This document shows, in pieces, positions 49,395 through 57,493 of a stretch of DNA of 64,000 bases (the stretch's first letter is position 1; each line of letters starts with the position of its first letter). The translations under genes and the position numbers were made by a program. The notes beneath the pieces were generated by a model. That model searched no databases, had not been told where the DNA came from, and worked only from the letters and a program-made list of their open reading frames with translations. This DNA comes from DATFXM01 sp035315885 (lineage in GTDB: Bacteria > Acidobacteriota > Blastocatellia > UBA7656): the NCBI GenBank assembly GCA_035315885.1, contig DATFXM010000080.1, positions 1 through 64,000 of the forward strand, read 5' to 3'.

Positions 49395-50975
49395 ATGGCG
49401 TCATCCGAAAGCAAAGTCGAAGAACGAACTCACCAGTCAAAGATTGAACGCCTCGCCGAGCGCAACGCCTCGGCGTTTGCCGGCGGCGGAAGCGAAAGAA
49501 TCGAGCGACAACACGCGTCGGGCAAGATGACCGCGCGCGAACGAATCGAGTTTCTCCTGGACGACAGCACCTTTGAAGAATTCGACCGCTTCAAGAAACA
49601 TCGCTGCCTCGACTTCGGCATGCAGGAACAGCAGTATCCTGGTGACGGCGTGGTGGCCGGGCACGGACTGGTCGACGGAAGGCGCGTCTTCGTATTCGCT
49701 CAGGACTTCACCGTCTTCGGCGGATCGCTCTCGGAAACCAATGCCGAGAAGATCTGTAAGGTCATGGACATGGCCATGAAGAACGGCGTTCCGGTCATCG
49801 GCCTCAACGACTCGGGTGGCGCGAGGATTCAGGAAGGCGTCGTCTCGCTCGGCGGATACGCGGACATCTTTCTTAGAAACACGCTCGCATCCGGAGTCGT
49901 CCCGCAGATTTCAGCGATCCTGGGTCCCTGCGCCGGCGGTGCCGTCTATTCGCCGGCGATCACCGACTTCAATGTCATGGTCAAGACCACGTCCTATATG
50001 TTCATCACCGGTCCGGACGTAATAAAGACTGTCACTCACGAAGAGGTTACAAAGGAGGAGCTCGGCGGGGCCATGACTCACAACGCGGTATCGGGCGTTG
50101 CGCACTTTGCCGCTGATAACGATGAAGAGTGCCTGAGAATAATTCGCGAACTGCTGTCGTTCATTCCATCAAACAATCTCGATGATCCCCCACGCCTGGT
50201 CACCAGCGACCCGCGCGACCGCATCGACGAACGGTTGAATGCAATCATTCCAGAATCGCCAAACGTGCCCTACGACATACGAGACATCATTCACGCCGTA
50301 GTCGATGACAATTATTTGTTCGAGGTTCACGAGCATTTCGCTAAGAACATAGTCGTGGGCTTCGCACGGCTGGACGGGCGTTCAGTCGGTGTAGTAGCTA
50401 ACCAACCGGCACATCTTGCGGGCGTCCTGGATATCGATGCCTCAGTAAAGGCTGCCAGGTTCGTTCGCTTCTGCGATTGTTTCAATATTCCGCTGATCAC
50501 GTTTGAAGACGTTCCCGGTTTCCTCCCCGGTGTACAGCAGGAGCACGGCGGAATAATTCGTCACGGGGCGAAGCTGTTGTTCGCTTTTGCCGAATCTACG
50601 GTCCCGAAGATCACAGTCATCACGCGCAAGGCGTACGGCGGGGCCTATTGCGTCATGGCGTCTAAACATATCCGCGCGGATATCAACTTCGCCTATCCCA
50701 CCGCTGAAATTGCGGTCATGGGTGCCGAAGGTGCGGTTGGAGTGTTGTTCCGACGTGAGATTGCACACTCACCCGATCCGCAGGCTGAAGCCGAGTCGCG
50801 GGCCGGCGAGTTCCGCGACAAGTTCGCTTCTCCTTACGTCGCGGCAGAACGTGGCTTCATCGACGAAGTAATCGAACCCCGCGTCACCCGGCCGAAGCTC
50901 ATCCGCGCGCTCGAGCTGCTGGAGAACAAACGCGACTCCAACCCTCCCAAAAAGCACGGCAATATCCCACTTTAG
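49395..50975 (+). CDS. Acyl-CoA carboxylase carboxyltransferase (beta) subunit
   Basis: A 526-residue cytoplasmic carboxyltransferase of the propionyl/acyl-CoA carboxylase beta type. It moves CO2 from a biotinylated partner to an acyl-CoA. Conserved segments are ERIEFLLDDSTFEEFDRF, the first oxyanion GLNDSGGARIQEGV (about 145-158), GPCAGGAVYSPA, DVPGFLPGVQQEHGGIIRHG and AYGGAYCVMASKHI. The start at 49395 is preferred over one nine codons upstream, on a weak AAGGGT ribosome site. Its biotin-carboxylase partner is not in the window. A weak hairpin (50984-50997) follows. Confidence 0.92.
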   Translation: MASSESKVEERTHQSKIERLAERNASAFAGGGSERIERQHASGKMTARERIEFLLDDSTFEEFDRFKKHRCLDFGMQEQQYPGDGVVAGHGLVDGRRVFVFAQDFTVFGGSLSETNAEKICKVMDMAMKNGVPVIGLNDSGGARIQEGVVSLGGYADIFLRNTLASGVVPQISAILGPCAGGAVYSPAITDFNVMVKTTSYMFITGPDVIKTVTHEEVTKEELGGAMTHNAVSGVAHFAADNDEECLRIIRELLSFIPSNNLDDPPRLVTSDPRDRIDERLNAIIPESPNVPYDIRDIIHAVVDDNYLFEVHEHFAKNIVVGFARLDGRSVGVVANQPAHLAGVLDIDASVKAARFVRFCDCFNIPLITFEDVPGFLPGVQQEHGGIIRHGAKLLFAFAESTVPKITVITRKAYGGAYCVMASKHIRADINFAYPTAEIAVMGAEGAVGVLFRREIAHSPDPQAEAESRAGEFRDKFASPYVAAERGFIDEVIEPRVTRPKLIRALELLENKRDSNPPKKHGNIPL

Positions 50976-51038
50976 ACCGGTTTTGAGCCCAAGCTCAGAT
51001 TTTCTGACCAGAACTTGTAAGCAGGTTCAGAAATCTAC

Positions 51039-51067
51039 TTGACAGTGTTAAGTGAAGACTTTACGAT
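51039..51067 (+). promoter_or_regulatory. Sigma-70 promoter of the heme/copper gene array
   Basis: TTGACA (51039-51044), a 17-base spacer and TACGAT (51062-51067). Transcription would start near 51074, 70 bases before the first array gene, which has a GGGGAGG ribosome site. The short gaps to array genes 2 and 3 suggest read-through. Confidence 0.7.
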
Positions 51068-51143
51068 GGTGGGGCTCGGAGGCCGAATACGACACCGGGT
51101 GGACGCACCCGAAACAAAAACATAAGAATTTGGGGAGGCGGAA

Positions 51144-52577
51144 ATGCCATCCAGAACCGTGCTTCTACCTGCGCTCCTTGGTTTGATCTTTTGTGCCGGC
51201 CTCGTCACAGTCAATTCCACCAGCGCCAGTTCAAACTCGAAAGACGTTACGTTCTCCAAGGACGTCGCGCCTATCTTCTTTAATAGCTGCGTGCAGTGTC
51301 ATCGAGCCGGGGAAGCGGCGCCGATGTCACTTCTGTCTTACAAGGACGCGCGGCCGTGGGCGCGGTCCATCAGGGAGAAGGTTCTGAAGCGCGAGATGCC
51401 GCCCTGGCATGCGGACCCTCATTATCAGCAGTTTTCAAACGACCGCAGACTCACGCAGGCCCAGATAGACACGATCGTAGCCTGGGTTGAAGGTGGCGCC
51501 AAGGAAGGGGACCCTCGAGATCTGCCTCGAGCGCCGGAGTTCGCCGACGGCTGGGCGATCGGCAAGCCCGATCTCGTATTGCAAATGCCCGATGAGTTCA
51601 CGCTCGAAGCGAATGGTGCCGACGAGTACCAGTACTTCGAGGTTCCGACGAACTTTAAGCAGGACATGTACGTTCAGCTAGCTGAGGCTCGGCCGGGCAA
51701 TCGCAAGATCGTTCACCACATCATTGCTTTTGTGCAGCCGCCTTCCAAGGACGGTAAGGAAGTTAAGCTCACTAAGGAGCAGATCGAGCAGTATCGAGCG
51801 GACGCCGAAAAGAAATCGATATTCCGCCGCGACGGCTTCCTGATGCGCATGAAGCCCGGCATGCCGGTCTATGATGACGGTTGCTCTCTGAAGAACGGTG
51901 GCACTGGAGAGACGCTGGACACTACCAAAGAAGCGCAGGGGTTGGATCTGCTTGTAGGCTTTGCTCCCGGTATGAATCCCGGCGTGATGGAGACCGGCAC
52001 GGTTAAGCGGATTCCGGCAGGATCGAAGCTTCTGCTTCAAATGCATTACTCGAAGACAACCGGGAAGGTGGAGAAGGACCGATCGATGATTGGGCTTGTA
52101 TTCGCTAAGACCCCTCCCGACAAGCACCAATACACCCGCGGAATTGCGAACGTCTATTTTCAGATCCCGGCGGGCGAAGAGAGTCACAAGGTAACTTCCT
52201 GCTGGACTACGAATGAGGACATCCATCTTCAGACGCTGATGCCGCACATGCACCTGCGAGGCAAGGCGATGAAGTTTGAAGCGTACTACCCCGATGGGCA
52301 TTCCGAGGTCCTGCTGGATGTTCCCAACTACAGTTTTTCGTGGCAGACGGTCTACTACTTGAAGAGCCCGGTTGCGCTGCCGAAGGGCACGAGAATGGTT
52401 GTGACCGCGTTGTTCGATAACTCGGCGAGGAACAAATACAATCCGGATCCCAAGCAGGCGGTGAGGTTCGGCGATCCGACCTACGACGACATGATGATCG
52501 GTTGGATTAACTACACCGTGGATCGAGAGCACATCGTGTCCGAAGCGAAGAACGCCGGGCGCGCAGGCGCGAACTAG
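51144..52577 (+). CDS. Cytochrome c/PHM-like copper monooxygenase-type protein, array copy 1
   Basis: A 477-residue exported protein. The signal peptide (about 1-30) precedes a cytochrome c-like domain with CVQCH (C49, C52, H53) and an invariant MPPW motif (M85), a plausible sixth heme ligand. The C-terminal half resembles the peptidylglycine alpha-hydroxylating monooxygenase (PHM) fold. Predicted CuH ligands are H191-H192 (KIVHHIIAF) and H301 (LQMHYS). Predicted CuM ligands are H368 and H370 (MPHMHLRG) and M450 (YDDMMIGW). An insert of about 70 residues with a Cys (YDDGC, C247) lies between the HH and MHY motifs. Reaction, substrate and electron donor are unknown. It is the first gene after the array promoter, 38 bases before copy 2. 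Confidence 0.88.
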   Translation: MPSRTVLLPALLGLIFCAGLVTVNSTSASSNSKDVTFSKDVAPIFFNSCVQCHRAGEAAPMSLLSYKDARPWARSIREKVLKREMPPWHADPHYQQFSNDRRLTQAQIDTIVAWVEGGAKEGDPRDLPRAPEFADGWAIGKPDLVLQMPDEFTLEANGADEYQYFEVPTNFKQDMYVQLAEARPGNRKIVHHIIAFVQPPSKDGKEVKLTKEQIEQYRADAEKKSIFRRDGFLMRMKPGMPVYDDGCSLKNGGTGETLDTTKEAQGLDLLVGFAPGMNPGVMETGTVKRIPAGSKLLLQMHYSKTTGKVEKDRSMIGLVFAKTPPDKHQYTRGIANVYFQIPAGEESHKVTSCWTTNEDIHLQTLMPHMHLRGKAMKFEAYYPDGHSEVLLDVPNYSFSWQTVYYLKSPVALPKGTRMVVTALFDNSARNKYNPDPKQAVRFGDPTYDDMMIGWINYTVDREHIVSEAKNAGRAGAN

Positions 52578-52615
52578 AACGTAGCAGGACGCTACGGCTT
52601 CAGGAGGAGCGTGAG

Positions 52616-54049
52616 ATGAGAAGGTCACTTTTTGCTTTGCTCGCAATCGCGGCGGTCAGCCTGGTAGCGTTTCGAGTGGGCATTGCCAGCTCTGCGCCGA
52701 AGGATGTCACTTTCAACCGCGACGTTGCGCCGATCTTCTACAAGAACTGCGCCGAGTGTCATCGCCCTAACGACATCGCTCCTATGTCTCTGATCACCTA
52801 CAAGGAAAGCCGTCCGTGGGCCCGGTCGATCAAGGAGAAGGTCCTCAACCGGGAGATGCCGCCGTGGAGCCCGGAATCCAAACCCGGCGAGTTCAAGAAC
52901 GATCATCGCCTGGCGAAGAAGGACTCGGACACAATCGTTGCGTGGGTTGACGGCGGAGCGCGTGAAGGGGATGCCAGGGATCTTCCTGCGGCTCCGGAAG
53001 GCGCAACTGGTGGGTGGCAACTCGGCAAACCTGACGCCGTTTTCGATATCGGTCAGGAGTTCACGGTAAAGGCCGGGACGCCCGACACCATCCAGACCTT
53101 TATCGTTCCGACAGACTTCAAAGAAGACAAGTGGGTGACCTCCGCCGAGATCATACCCGGCAACAAGAAGGTGGTGCACCACGTGATCGCGTTCATTCAG
53201 ACGCCGGAGATGATCGAGCAGTTCAAGAAGGGCGAGGGAAGAGCGCGCGCGGTGATGCAAAGCCAGGTCTTCTATAAAGACGGGACGCTTATAAAGGTCA
53301 AAGCGGATGCGCCGGTGATGAATGACGGCTGCGGGAATCCCGGGGGCGGCTCCGCGTTCAAGCAGCCGAGCGCCAGCGAAGGCGGAGATGCGTTTGGGTT
53401 GCTCCTTGCAGGATACGCCCCGGGCAAGGGTCTCGACATATTCCCGGCGGGCATGTCCAAGAGGATACCGGCTGGTTCGATGCTGGTCTTCCAGATGCAC
53501 TATTCGAGCTACGGCGGCAAGTTCGAGGGCGAGCAGGGAGATCGAACCAGGCTTGGCCTGCACTTCGGGGATAAACCTGCAGAGCACCCTCTGAAGACGG
53601 TCGGCGTGCAGAACCATTATTTCCAGATCCCGGCTGGAGCAGGCAGTCACGAAGTAACGGCCTGCTACACGTTTGATGCCGATGTGCATATCACGAGCTA
53701 CATGCCGCACATGCATCTTCGCGGGAAGGACATGAAGTACGAAGCGGTGTTCCCCGACGGGCATCGCGAGGTCCTGCTGTGGGTTCCAAAATTCAGTTTC
53801 AACTGGCAGACGATGTACTACTTGAACAAGCCCGTAGCATTGCCGAAGGGAACGAAGATAGTTATTACCGCGCACTTCGACAATTCGAGTGGAAACAAGT
53901 ACAACCCGGATGCTGCAAAAGTAATCAGGTGGGGCGACCCGACGTACGAAGAGATGATGATTGGCTGGATGGAGTACTACGTCGACAAGCCGGTCAAGGT
54001 GGATCGTCCGGACGCGGGAGCTGCCGCGGTCCGAACCAGTGGAAGATAA
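52616..54049 (+). CDS. Cytochrome c/PHM-like copper monooxygenase-type protein, array copy 2
   Basis: A 477-residue paralogue of copy 1 with the same domain order. It has a signal peptide (about 1-26), the heme motif CAECH (C45, C48, H49), M81 in EMPPW, the CuH-type pair H188-H189 and H295 (FQMHYS), and CuM-type H365/H367 (MPHMHLRG) with M447 (YEEMMIGW). All predicted metal ligands are retained. The Cys-containing insert (NDGC, C239) is present and ends in a Gly/Ser-rich stretch. A long open frame on the opposite strand is only an effect of codon bias. It is followed by copy 3 after 71 bases. Function unknown. Confidence 0.88.
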   Translation: MRRSLFALLAIAAVSLVAFRVGIASSAPKDVTFNRDVAPIFYKNCAECHRPNDIAPMSLITYKESRPWARSIKEKVLNREMPPWSPESKPGEFKNDHRLAKKDSDTIVAWVDGGAREGDARDLPAAPEGATGGWQLGKPDAVFDIGQEFTVKAGTPDTIQTFIVPTDFKEDKWVTSAEIIPGNKKVVHHVIAFIQTPEMIEQFKKGEGRARAVMQSQVFYKDGTLIKVKADAPVMNDGCGNPGGGSAFKQPSASEGGDAFGLLLAGYAPGKGLDIFPAGMSKRIPAGSMLVFQMHYSSYGGKFEGEQGDRTRLGLHFGDKPAEHPLKTVGVQNHYFQIPAGAGSHEVTACYTFDADVHITSYMPHMHLRGKDMKYEAVFPDGHREVLLWVPKFSFNWQTMYYLNKPVALPKGTKIVITAHFDNSSGNKYNPDAAKVIRWGDPTYEEMMIGWMEYYVDKPVKVDRPDAGAAAVRTSGR

Positions 54050-54120
54050 GACTAGCCGGGCCAGTTCGGCGAAAAGCCGGGCACCCAGGCCATGCAACAA
54101 CGAGGGCAAGCGGAGGAATC

Positions 54121-55581
54121 ATGAAGCGAGTGATTGCAGTGAGTGGATTGGCCGGATGCCTGGTGGTGCTCTGTCTGGCGACATTGTCGGGCAGCCAATC
54201 GGCAGGAGCGGCAGGCCTGGCGGGCGGCAAAGAAGTTACTTTCTCCAAGGACGTGGCGCCGGTCTTCTATAAGGCGTGCGTCGAGTGTCACAAGCCGAAT
54301 GACATCGCTCCCATGTCGCTGATCAATTTCAAAGAGGCTCGACCGTGGGCTCGCTCGATAAAAGAAAAAGTATTGTCGCACGAGATGCCTCCGTGGAGTC
54401 CGGATCCAAAGTACGGCGAGTTCACGAATGATCACCGTCTTGCACAGAAGGACATCGACACTATCGTGGCGTGGGTCGATCAAGGCGCCAAAGAAGGCAA
54501 TCCCAAGGACCTTCCTCCTGTCCCCGAGTTTGCTGCTGGCGGTTGGGAGATTGGAAAACCGGACGTGGTGCTCCAGATGGCCGAAGAGCACACGATCAAT
54601 CCGAACGATCCCGATAACTATATAAACTTCTTCATCCCGACAAACTTCAAGGAGGACGTCTGGATTCAGGCAGCCGAGATTCAGCCAGGCAACAAGAGAG
54701 TCGTGCATCACGTGATAGCTTTCATCCAGTCGCCCCAGATGATGGCCAAGCGGCTGGAAGACGCCAAGACAAAAGGCGAGAACATCGGCAAGCGTACCGC
54801 GGGAGGGTCGGGGCTGTTTTACCTTGACGGCAATCTCAGACGCGTTCGGATGGATGCGCCGGTAGTGGACAACGCCTGCGAGCAGGCAGCTCAGGCAGGC
54901 GGCAGGAGACCCGGCGGCGAGGGCGGTGGCGGCGGCGAGAACGAGGGCGCACTGCTTGCGGGTTATGCGCCTGGAATGGGCAACACCCACTACCCTGCTG
55001 GCGTTGCGAAGCGGGTTCCCGCAGGTGCCACGCTGATGTTCCAGGTGCACTACTCGTCGTTCCGAGGTAAGCTCGAGCACCCGGAGAAAGACAGGACCAG
55101 GATCGGCCTGATCTTTGCCAAGCAACCTCCGGAGAACATGGTGATCACCAGCGCCGCTGCGAACGTAATGTTCAAGATACCGGCGGGCGCGGACAATCAC
55201 GAAGTGGTAGCTTGCCAGGTCGTGCCTCGGGATATCGAAGTCGTGAACTACATGCCGCATATGCATCTTCGCGGCAAGGACATGAAATATGAGGCGATCT
55301 ATCCGGATGGCCGGCGCGAGACTCTTCTGTCGGTGCCGAAATTCAACTTCAACTGGCAGGCGGTCTACTGGCTGAAGAAGCCGGTGCTGATTCCGAAGGG
55401 AACCAAGCTGATCGTTACGGCGCACTTTGATAATTCGACGAAGAACAAGTACAACCCGGATCCGAAGAAGGACGTCAGATGGGGCGACCCGACTTACGAT
55501 GAGATGATGATCGGCTGGATGGATGTAATGATTCCTCTCAAGCCGAAGGTTGAACCTGCTGGTAAGGCAGCCGGCAAGTAA
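54121..55581 (+). CDS. Cytochrome c/PHM-like copper monooxygenase-type protein, array copy 3
   Basis: A 486-residue paralogue. The ATG at 54121 is the real start. The frame is open far upstream (to 53779) but that part overlaps copy 2 and lacks a signal peptide. It has a signal peptide (about 1-32), CVECH (C53, C56, H57), M89 in EMPPW, H196-H197, H310 (FQVHYS), H380/H382 (MPHMHLRG) and M462 (YDEMMIGW). The insert has its Cys in NAC (C253) and a Gly/Glu-rich loop (about 261-276). It is followed by a hairpin with a T run (55613-55644), which may end or weaken transcription before copy 4. Confidence 0.88.
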   Translation: MKRVIAVSGLAGCLVVLCLATLSGSQSAGAAGLAGGKEVTFSKDVAPVFYKACVECHKPNDIAPMSLINFKEARPWARSIKEKVLSHEMPPWSPDPKYGEFTNDHRLAQKDIDTIVAWVDQGAKEGNPKDLPPVPEFAAGGWEIGKPDVVLQMAEEHTINPNDPDNYINFFIPTNFKEDVWIQAAEIQPGNKRVVHHVIAFIQSPQMMAKRLEDAKTKGENIGKRTAGGSGLFYLDGNLRRVRMDAPVVDNACEQAAQAGGRRPGGEGGGGGENEGALLAGYAPGMGNTHYPAGVAKRVPAGATLMFQVHYSSFRGKLEHPEKDRTRIGLIFAKQPPENMVITSAAANVMFKIPAGADNHEVVACQVVPRDIEVVNYMPHMHLRGKDMKYEAIYPDGRRETLLSVPKFNFNWQAVYWLKKPVLIPKGTKLIVTAHFDNSTKNKYNPDPKKDVRWGDPTYDEMMIGWMDVMIPLKPKVEPAGKAAGK

Positions 55582-55612
55582 CGATACTTCGTAGCTCTTT
55601 CCATTAACTCAG

Positions 55613-55644
55613 GTGGCGCCGGATTGGGATCCCGCGCCACTTTT
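55613..55644 (+). terminator. Possible intrinsic terminator between array copies 3 and 4
   Basis: GTGGCGC (55613-55619) pairs with GCGCCAC (55634-55640), followed by TTTT. The loop is 14 bases. Copy 4 starts at 55657, just after it. Confidence 0.6.
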
Positions 55645-55656
55645 GCATTGCAGAGC

Positions 55657-57303
55657 ATGTATCGGAGTAAGATCGTGGCAAGAACAAGGCTGTTTTCTCT
55701 GCTAGCTCTGGTTCTGTTGGCTTCCACCTTCATTGCAGTGATCAGCGTGCGCGCACTGGACCACACCTCGAAGCGCGTCACCTTCAGCAAAGACGTCGCG
55801 CAAATCATGTATAAGAACTGCGTCCAGTGCCATCGGCCTAACGATCTTGCGCCGATGTCGCTGCTAAGCTACAAGGATGCGAGGCCGTGGGCACGATCGA
55901 TTCGCGAGAAGGTGATCAATCGCGACATGCCGCCGTGGAGCGCCGATCCCGAGTTCGGCAAGTTCTCCAACTCGACCCAGCTTACCCAAAAGGACATAGA
56001 CACGATAGTGTCGTGGGTAGATGCGGGAGCCCCGGAAGGCAATCCACGCGACCTTCCGCCGCAGCCCAACTTCAGCGAGGATTGGAGAATCGGCAAGCCG
56101 GACATTGTGCTGAGCATGCCCGAAGAATACACCCTTTCTCCGGAAGGCTCCGACGAGTACATAAACTTCACTATTCCGACAACCTTCAAAGAAGATGTTT
56201 GGGTGCAGGCCGCGGAGATTCATCCGGGCAACAAGCGAGTAGTCCATCACGTCGTGGCATTTATTCAAAGTCCGCAGATGCAAGCCGCCGCCCGCGTGTC
56301 CGGCTTGCGCCCCGCGTCGCAGTCAATCTTCTACCAGGACGGCACGTTGATTCGCACGAAAATGGACGCGCCGGTTTACGACAACGGCTGCTCGGCTCCG
56401 GGTGGCGGTGTAGCGCGAGGCAGCGGTCAGGAAGGACTTGGATTTCCGCTGTGCTTTTATGCGCCGGGAAAGGATACCGATATCTGGCCGGCCGGGGTCG
56501 CCAAGGCCCTTCCGGCAAATTCCAATATCGTGATTCAGGTGCATTACTCAAAGACCACGGGCAAAGTTGAGAAGGACCGTTCGAGCGTGGGGCTCATTCT
56601 GGCAAAGAACCCTCCCGAGAAGGCGATCACTTCATTTGGCGTGATCAATCACTACTTCAAGATCCCACCCGGGGCGAGCAATCACGAAGTTGTCGGATGC
56701 TATACATTCAGCAGAGACGTTGAGCTTTATGACCTCTTTCCGCATATGCATGTTCGGGGCAAGGACATGAAGTACGAGGTCTTTTATCCTGATGGGCGGC
56801 GCGAAGTACTTCTCAATGTGCCGAAATACAGTTTCAACTGGCAGACAATGTACCGGCTCCAGGAGCCGGTAGCGATGCCAAAGGGCACCAGGTTGGTAGT
56901 GACCGCGCATTACGACAACTCGGAGAGGAACAAGTACAATCCCGATCCAACAAAGACCGTGCGCTTCGGAGATCCGACCTACGACGAGATGATGGTCGGG
57001 TATTTCGAATATGTCACAAAGGTACCGAACCGGAATGCGACAAAGCTCGACGACAAGACACTCGATAGTTATGCGGGAGAATATACGGTCGGACCCACGG
57101 TGTTCAGGATAGCGCGAAGCGGCGACCGGTTGATCTTCAGCGCTCCAGGATTGCCAAGCGTCGACGCATACCCTGAAACGGACACCAGGTTCTACTTCAA
57201 AATATTTGATGGTCAGGTGACGTTTCAACGCGATGACAAGGGAGTTGTCACTGGACTTTTGTTTGAAATCAACGGCCGAACGATGAAAGCCGCGAAGAAG
57301 TGA
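55657..57303 (+). CDS. Cytochrome c/PHM-like protein with extra C-terminal domain, array copy 4
   Basis: A 548-residue paralogue, the longest. The start at 55657 is chosen because the frame's earlier ATG-like start at 55624 lies inside the terminator hairpin. It has a signal peptide (about 1-34), CVQCH (C55, C58, H59), M91 (DMPPW), H197-H198, H296 (IQVHYS), H363/H365 (FPHMHVRG) and M445 (YDEMMVGY), all ligands retained. After residue about 460 a domain of about 88 residues (LDSYAGEYTVGPTVFRI, VTGLLFEINGRTMKA) resembles DUF3471-like beta domains found at the end of secreted hydrolases. No other copy has it. The TGA stop starts a run of seven heptads. Confidence 0.87.
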   Translation: MYRSKIVARTRLFSLLALVLLASTFIAVISVRALDHTSKRVTFSKDVAQIMYKNCVQCHRPNDLAPMSLLSYKDARPWARSIREKVINRDMPPWSADPEFGKFSNSTQLTQKDIDTIVSWVDAGAPEGNPRDLPPQPNFSEDWRIGKPDIVLSMPEEYTLSPEGSDEYINFTIPTTFKEDVWVQAAEIHPGNKRVVHHVVAFIQSPQMQAAARVSGLRPASQSIFYQDGTLIRTKMDAPVYDNGCSAPGGGVARGSGQEGLGFPLCFYAPGKDTDIWPAGVAKALPANSNIVIQVHYSKTTGKVEKDRSSVGLILAKNPPEKAITSFGVINHYFKIPPGASNHEVVGCYTFSRDVELYDLFPHMHVRGKDMKYEVFYPDGRREVLLNVPKYSFNWQTMYRLQEPVAMPKGTRLVVTAHYDNSERNKYNPDPTKTVRFGDPTYDEMMVGYFEYVTKVPNRNATKLDDKTLDSYAGEYTVGPTVFRIARSGDRLIFSAPGLPSVDAYPETDTRFYFKIFDGQVTFQRDDKGVVTGLLFEINGRTMKAAKK

Positions 57304-57409
57304 GTTCTGAGTACTGAGTGCTGAATGCTGAGTTTTGAGTGCTGAGTTCGTTGCTGGCCGCCATAACGTGTTTGGCGGAGAGGACTCAGAACTCAGAACT
57401 TCCGAGTCC
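57301..57409. repeat. Seven exact heptads starting at the copy 4 stop codon, with inverted partner
   Basis: Seven consecutive 7-bp units (TGAGTTC, TGAGTAC, TGAGTGC, TGAATGC, TGAGTTT, TGAGTGC, TGAGTTC) fill 57301-57349. The first TGA is the stop codon. The complementary arm (GACTCAGAACTCAGAACTT) lies at 57383-57401. Confidence 0.9.
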
Positions 57410-57424
57410 TTACCGATCGGTAAG
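57409..57424. promoter_or_regulatory. 16-bp perfect palindrome upstream of array copy 5
   Basis: CTTACCGATCGGTAAG is a perfect 16-bp inverted repeat, 70 bases before the copy 5 start. Its length and GATC centre resemble TetR-family operators. No convincing -35/-10 pair accompanies it, so it is only a candidate operator. Confidence 0.5.
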
Positions 57425-57493
57425 TTGTCTGGTCTATTGAGTACAATGGCGGTAAAATTCGTGCATCCGACCCTTAACAGGAGGCCCGTGAAA

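Noticed and set aside
53779..54120. Long upstream extension of array copy 3
   Set aside because: It is in the wrong frame relative to the end of copy 2 and has no signal peptide. The ATG at 54121 begins one.
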